From Synergistales bacterium (lineage in GTDB: Bacteria > Synergistota > Synergistia > Synergistales > 79-D21), in assembly GCA_015657435.1 (NCBI GenBank), contig JADLKH010000005.1, positions 266,580 to 276,006 of the forward strand: DNA of 9,427 nt. The letters run 5' to 3'. The number at the start of each line of letters is the position of its first letter. Positions within the stretch are counted from its first letter, which is position 1. The translations under genes and the position numbers were made by a program. Under the pieces are notes generated by a model, which did not search any database, was not told where the DNA came from, and saw only the letters and a program-made list of their open reading frames with translations. Shown here in pieces: positions 5,918 through 9,427 of this stretch.

Positions 5918-7050
5918 AGACTCTGTGCGTCTTCCCTCGTAACCGTGCGCGGGTTGTTCTCAAGAAGGCGGACCTCCCGCATCGCGGCTTCGGCCATGAG
6001 ACCGACAGCCTCCCTCGGCACCCCGAGGTCCCTCAGGCGGGTCTTCACGCCGACCGTCTCCGTCAGATCCTTCACGACCTGCAGGAAGGATTCGGTCGAA
6101 TCCTGCGGATCACTCGGGTTCGCAACCCCGAAAGCCATTGCCAGCCTGGCGAACCGATCGGCACAAACCGGCAGGTTGAACTCCAGAACCGGCCGGAGCA
6201 TGACGGCATTCGCCGCGCCGTGCGGAACGTGGAACTGTCCTCCGAGGGGGTAGGCGAGGGCATGCACCGCTGCCGTTCCCGCCATGGAAAAAGCCAGCCC
6301 CGCGGTAAGGCTGCCCAGGGACATGCCTTCCCTCGCTTCAAGATCGCCCCCGAAACGGACCGCTCTCGAAAGATTTTTTGAGATGTTCTCGCAAGCCATC
6401 AGGGAAAGGTTCTGGCTCAGCGGGTTTGCCTTGATCGACAAAAAGGACTCGATACCGTGGATCAGAGCATCCACGCCCGTGTTGGCGGTAATTTGCGGGG
6501 GAAGGTCCAGCGTCAGGGCGGGATCTACGATTGCAGCATCGGGAATCAGGCATCGGCTTGCGATTCCCCGCTTCATTCCCTGGTCGGGGAAAGAGAGAAC
6601 GGCGACCGGGGAAACCTCCGATCCGCTCCCCGAGGTGGTCGGCACCATGATTGTCGGAAGGCCTTTCGCCGGGACCCGGTCGTTTCCCGCCAAATCCTCG
6701 ACCTGCAGCTCATGCACGGCGAGAACGGCGGCAAGTTTCGTGAAATCCATCGTGCTGCCGCCGCCAAACCCGATCAAAAGGTCGTACCTCTCCCTCCGAA
6801 TATTGTCGACTGCTTCCGCCAGCATCTCCGCCGGGGGTTCGGGGCAGATGCGGTCGTAAACCCCGAACTCCAGGCCGGCTCTCTCCATCGGTCGCCGCAA
6901 CTCTTCCAGAAGAGGCGAATTCCCGACGCTTTGACCCGTCAGAACCAGCGGCCGACGGCATCCCAACCGGATTGCCTGCTCGGCGACCGTTGCGACCGAA
7001 CCGCTCCCGAAATGCACCGTCGTTGGCGCATTGAAAACGAAACCTTTCAT
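5899..7050 (-). CDS. Iron-containing alcohol dehydrogenase (group III)
   Basis: This predicts 383 residues, the normal family length. The N terminus FVFNAPTTVHFGSGSV is typical. The NAD(P)-binding segment GFGGGSTMDFTKLAA is at 94-108 and PTTSGSGSEVSPVAVLS at 137-153. The four metal ligands are present: D194 and H198 in GVDALIHGIE, H263 in AVHALAYPLG, and H277 in HVPHGAANA. The numbering matches that of the Zymomonas enzyme. It probably interconverts an alcohol and an aldehyde or ketone with NAD(P)H in the cytosol; the substrate (short alcohol, diol or hydroxybutyrate type) cannot be told from sequence. ATG 7050 follows GGGAGGGG (7057-7064) with 6 bases between. It lies 18 bp downstream of the typA stop, so it is probably transcribed from the typA promoter. 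Its 3' end overlaps the Mut7-C gene by 19 bp. Confidence 0.95.
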   Translation of the reverse strand: MKGFVFNAPTTVHFGSGSVATVAEQAIRLGCRRPLVLTGQSVGNSPLLEELRRPMERAGLEFGVYDRICPEPPAEMLAEAVDNIRRERYDLLIGFGGGSTMDFTKLAAVLAVHELQVEDLAGNDRVPAKGLPTIMVPTTSGSGSEVSPVAVLSFPDQGMKRGIASRCLIPDAAIVDPALTLDLPPQITANTGVDALIHGIESFLSIKANPLSQNLSLMACENISKNLSRAVRFGGDLEAREGMSLGSLTAGLAFSMAGTAAVHALAYPLGGQFHVPHGAANAVMLRPVLEFNLPVCADRFARLAMAFGVANPSDPQDSTESFLQVVKDLTETVGVKTRLRDLGVPREAVGLMAEAAMREVRLLENNPRTVTREDAQSLYSEAW

Positions 7051-7056
7051 CTTCGG

Positions 7057-7064
7057 CCCCTCCC
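7057..7064 (-). promoter_or_regulatory. Strong ribosome binding site of the alcohol dehydrogenase gene
   Basis: On the minus strand, GGGAGGGG lies 6 bases before ATG 7050. It occupies almost half of the 18-bp gap after typA, which leaves no room for a separate promoter in that gap. Confidence 0.75.
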
Positions 7065-7068
7065 GACG

Positions 7069-8949
7069 CTAGGCGTCGTCCTCGTCCGCCGCAGTCCGAC
7101 GCGCGGCCTTCTTGCGGGCATCGTGGTTCAGAATGGTTTTCCTGACTCGGACCGAAAGTGGCGTGACTTCAACGAGTTCATCCTCGGCAATCCACTCCAG
7201 GGCCGTGTCGAGGGTCAGTCTCCGCGGAACGTCGAGGATGACCGTGTTGTCCTTGGTGGCCGAACGATGATTGGTCACGTGTTTTTTCTTGGTGGGATTG
7301 CAGGGCAGATCATTGGTCCGGGAATGTTCCCCCACGACCATCCCCTCGTAAACCCGTTCCATCGGGGAAATGAAGAGCGTTCCCCTTTCCTGCAGGTTTT
7401 CCAGCTGGTAGCTCGTCGCCTCACCGGTATCCATGCTGACGAGAGAGCCGCGGTTCCTGCCCGTGACCTCGCCTCTCCAGAGGTCGTAACCGATAAACCG
7501 CGAAGACATGATCCCCAGACCGCGGGTGTCGGTCAAAAACTCGTTGCGGTACCCGATCAGCCCACGCGTGGGAATGTTGAATTCGAGACGGAGAAGGCCC
7601 GTTCCGAGGTTCTGCACGCTCGTGAATTCGCCCTTTCGTTTCGAAACCTTTTCGATCACGACCCCCTGGTGCTCCTCGGGAACGTCGATGATCAGCTGTT
7701 CGATCGGTTCCAGCAGGTTCCCTTCCTCATCCCTGTCCGTGATGACCTCCGGCCTTGAAACGCAGAATTCCATTCCTTCCCGGCGCATTTCCTCGATCAG
7801 GATGGCTAGGTGCAGCTCCCCGCGCCCGGAGACCTTGATCCCGTCGGGACGGCCAAGGTCCTCCACCCGCAGGGCCACGTTGACCCTGGCCTCCCTCATC
7901 AGGCGGTCTCGGATCTGCCGCAGTGTGACGGCGCGACCCTCCTTTCCCGAAAAGGGGCCCGTATTCACAAGAAAGAACATGGACACGGTCGGTTCCTCGA
8001 TCGTCAGCGGCGGCAGAACAATTTCGGGGGTTTCGGCGGAAGCCAGGGTATCTCCGATCTGGATCTCCTCAGGGCCCGCTATCCAGACCACGTCCCCGGC
8101 CCCGACCTCTTCGGCTTCGACAAGCTGCAGGCCGTGGGAAACCCAGAGATGGGTCACCTTCGCGCTTTCTTTCCCGCAAATCTCCCAGCTTTTATGATCG
8201 TGCCCCTTCCAGGAGGTGCCGGTCCGAAGGATGGGATCTCCCGTCCTCACCCGGCCCTGCAAAACCTTACCGCAGCCGATCCGGCCGATGTAGTCGTTCC
8301 AGGCCAGCGTCGTGGCTTGCAGGAGGAAGGGTTTTTCCGGATCACCCGACGGAGGGGAGACCTTCTCGACGATCGTTTCGAAGAGGGCCTCCATCCCCGT
8401 GTGCTCATCGCGTTCCAGGTCACGAACAAACCACCCATGGAGCCCCGATCCGTAAAGGACGGGAAAATCGGCCTGCTCCTCGGTCGCACCGAGTTCGAAA
8501 AAGAGATCGAAGGTCGCATTGAGGGCATTGGGGACCGAGGCATTCGGCCTGTCCACCTTGTTGACCACGACAATCGGCTTCAAACCCGCTTTCAGGGCCC
8601 GCATGAGGACGTAGCGGGTCTGGGGCATCGGACCCTCGTTCGCATCGACGAGGAGAAGAACGGAATCCACCATTGACAGGACCCTTTCGACTTCTCCGGA
8701 AAAATCCGCGTGCCCCGGAGTGTCGATGATGTTGATCAGCGTGTCCTTCCATTCCACCGAGCAATGCTTGGCCCGAATCGTGATGCCCCTTTCTCTTTCG
8801 AGTTCATTGTTGTCCATAACCCGTTCTTCGACCTTCGCGTTTTCGCGGAAAACACGTGCCGCCCGGAAAACCGAATCGAGCAGAGTGGTTTTTCCGTGGT
8901 CGATATGGGCAATGATGGCGACGTTGCGGATTTTCTTGATGTCTCTCAT
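7069..8949 (-). CDS. typA: Ribosome-associated translational GTPase TypA/BipA
   Basis: This predicts 626 residues (family about 600-615) from ATG 8949, with GGAAGG at 8959-8964 and 9-base spacing. The start [20 protein letters not shown] is the canonical N terminus. G motifs: AHIDHGKTT (14-22), switch I RGITI (54-58), DTPGH (76-80), NKVD (130-133) and GSGLHG (167-172). An EF-G-like domain II and domain III follow, and the TypA-specific C-terminal domain is clear in [18 protein letters not shown] (456-473), [19 protein letters not shown] (509-527) and [19 protein letters not shown] (546-564). The last 15-20 residues are a charged tail ([16 protein letters not shown]), slightly longer than usual. 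TypA binds the ribosome at the EF-G site and supports assembly and growth under stress or cold. The gene has its own predicted promoter and is followed by the alcohol dehydrogenase gene. Confidence 0.98.
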   Translation of the reverse strand: MRDIKKIRNVAIIAHIDHGKTTLLDSVFRAARVFRENAKVEERVMDNNELERERGITIRAKHCSVEWKDTLINIIDTPGHADFSGEVERVLSMVDSVLLLVDANEGPMPQTRYVLMRALKAGLKPIVVVNKVDRPNASVPNALNATFDLFFELGATEEQADFPVLYGSGLHGWFVRDLERDEHTGMEALFETIVEKVSPPSGDPEKPFLLQATTLAWNDYIGRIGCGKVLQGRVRTGDPILRTGTSWKGHDHKSWEICGKESAKVTHLWVSHGLQLVEAEEVGAGDVVWIAGPEEIQIGDTLASAETPEIVLPPLTIEEPTVSMFFLVNTGPFSGKEGRAVTLRQIRDRLMREARVNVALRVEDLGRPDGIKVSGRGELHLAILIEEMRREGMEFCVSRPEVITDRDEEGNLLEPIEQLIIDVPEEHQGVVIEKVSKRKGEFTSVQNLGTGLLRLEFNIPTRGLIGYRNEFLTDTRGLGIMSSRFIGYDLWRGEVTGRNRGSLVSMDTGEATSYQLENLQERGTLFISPMERVYEGMVVGEHSRTNDLPCNPTKKKHVTNHRSATKDNTVILDVPRRLTLDTALEWIAEDELVEVTPLSVRVRKTILNHDARKKAARRTAADEDDA

Positions 8950-8958
8950 GGGACAGAT

Positions 8959-8964
8959 CCTTCC
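8959..8964 (-). promoter_or_regulatory. Ribosome binding site that fixes the typA start
   Basis: GGAAGG on the minus strand precedes ATG 8949 by 9 bases. The frame is open back to about 9072, but that extension would cross the -10 element and the wrbA terminator and has no family match. Confidence 0.75.
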
Positions 8965-9007
8965 AGAATGGAATATTTTCACTCCGGCCGAAACCGGACA
9001 AAGGTAC

Positions 9008-9013
9008 ATTATA
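9008..9013 (-). promoter_or_regulatory. -10 element of the typA promoter
   Basis: The minus strand reads a perfect TATAAT here, placing the start of transcription near 9001 and a leader of about 50 bases before typA. The -35 position falls in or beside the T run of the wrbA terminator (9027-9035) and matches TTGACA poorly, so activity may depend on the -10, on the T run acting as an upstream element, or on an activator. Confidence 0.6.
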
Positions 9014-9026
9014 CTTGCAAGCGCGC

Positions 9027-9050
9027 AAAAAAAAAGCCGGGAGCCCCGGC
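9027..9050 (-). terminator. Intrinsic terminator of wrbA
   Basis: On the minus strand, GCCGGG (9050-9045) pairs with CCCGGC (9041-9036) across a GCT loop, followed by nine T residues (9035-9027). It starts 27 bases after the wrbA stop. A second, overlapping stem is possible (CCGGGAG 9068-9062 with CTCCCGG 9043-9037) that ends one base before the same T run. Confidence 0.85.
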
Positions 9051-9077
9051 AAAAACGAAAACTCCCGGGCAATCCCG

Positions 9078-9427
9078 CTAAGCCAAGAGTTGCGACAGGA
9101 TCTCACCCCGGCTCGAGGCAAGTTTCGAAGCCAAAAGAGCGACGTACTTCCCCTGGAACCGGGCCCCCGCCAGATCCGTTTCTCCCGGAAAACGCTCTCC
9201 GCGCGTCCCGGCGATTGTCGTTGCCCCGTAGGGGCTTCCCCCTACGATGCCCTCATTGTTGGTCTGGCCCTGAAAAGCATAGGGGAGTCCGGCGATAAGC
9301 ATTCCATGGTGGAGGAGTGTCACCTGGAAACTGAGAAGAGTCGATTCCTGCCCGCCATGTTGGGTCCCCGTGCTTGTAAAAACCCCGCCGACCTTCCCGA
9401 CGAGAGCACCCTGCGTCCAAAGCCCCC
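9078..9427 (-). CDS. wrbA: WrbA-type NAD(P)H:quinone oxidoreductase, C-terminal part
   Basis: The minus-strand frame is open from the window edge to TAG at 9080-9078, giving about 115 visible residues of a roughly 200-residue family; the N terminus lies outside the window. The visible part is unmistakable. [20 protein letters not shown] is followed by ESTLLSF and [14 protein letters not shown], then [12 protein letters not shown] and an [18 protein letters not shown]-terminal helix. The GSPYGATT segment belongs to the family's FMN and active-site region. WrbA is a flavodoxin-fold enzyme that reduces quinones by two electrons, limiting oxygen-radical formation in the cytosol. Transcription ends at the stem and T run at 9027-9050, before the typA promoter. 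Confidence 0.95.
   Translation of the reverse strand, partial: GLWTQGALVGKVGGVFTSTGTQHGGQESTLLSFQVTLLHHGMLIAGLPYAFQGQTNNEGIVGGSPYGATTIAGTRGERFPGETDLAGARFQGKYVALLASKLASSRGEILSQLLA

Noticed and set aside
6457..7758. Long plus-strand open frame (433 codons) opposite the alcohol dehydrogenase and typA.
   Set aside because: It spans the antisense of two well-conserved genes and their junction, has no ribosome binding site of note and no recognisable family; it is a shadow caused by codon bias.
8950..9072. N-terminal extension of typA in the same frame.
   Set aside because: It crosses a perfect TATAAT and the wrbA terminator, while ATG 8949 has a ribosome binding site and gives the canonical TypA N terminus.

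Overview
The window reads as ordinary chromosomal DNA from a bacterium, with moderately high GC, strong GGAGG-type ribosome binding sites and tightly packed genes. A selenocysteine tRNA, a stand-alone RecD2 helicase without RecBC, a SigH-like sigma factor, a Mut7-C protein and an iron-dependent alcohol dehydrogenase together suggest an anaerobe of a Synergistota or Clostridia-like lineage. This placement is an inference from gene content; no marker gene here fixes it.

Layout. Positions 1-345 hold the C-terminal end of a pyrimidine-nucleoside (thymidine) phosphorylase. One base after its stop, a small sigma-70 family protein starts at a TTG codon (347-940). A well-formed promoter lies inside the last codons of that sigma gene and points at a selenocysteine tRNA (953-1050, anticodon TCA), which is closed by a strong intrinsic terminator (1058-1092). 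A tight three-gene cluster follows on the plus strand: a protein of unknown function (1153-1749), a cyclase/kynurenine-formamidase-fold protein with an altered metal site (1740-2465), and a SixA-like histidine phosphatase (2473-2946). It meets recD2 (2956-5124, minus) head-on with only 9 bp between the stops. recD2 is divergent from a Mut7-C family protein (5177-5917, plus), whose 3' end overlaps an iron-containing alcohol dehydrogenase (5899-7050, minus) by 19 bp. The dehydrogenase lies 18 bp downstream of typA/bipA (7069-8949, minus). typA has a perfect TATAAT -10 element just downstream of the intrinsic terminator of a partial wrbA gene (9078-9427, minus).

How the genes relate. Most are housekeeping or stress-linked: nucleoside salvage, ribosome-associated GTPase, DNA helicase, quinone reductase, alcohol/aldehyde redox. 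The least explained part is the 1153-2946 cluster. It joins an unrecognised coiled-coil-ended protein, a cyclase-fold enzyme that lacks three of the five usual metal ligands, and a phosphohistidine phosphatase. There is no sign of a mobile element, CRISPR array, rRNA or integrase. Every stretch longer than 300 bases contains a gene; the longest gene-free gap is the 128 bp between typA and wrbA.
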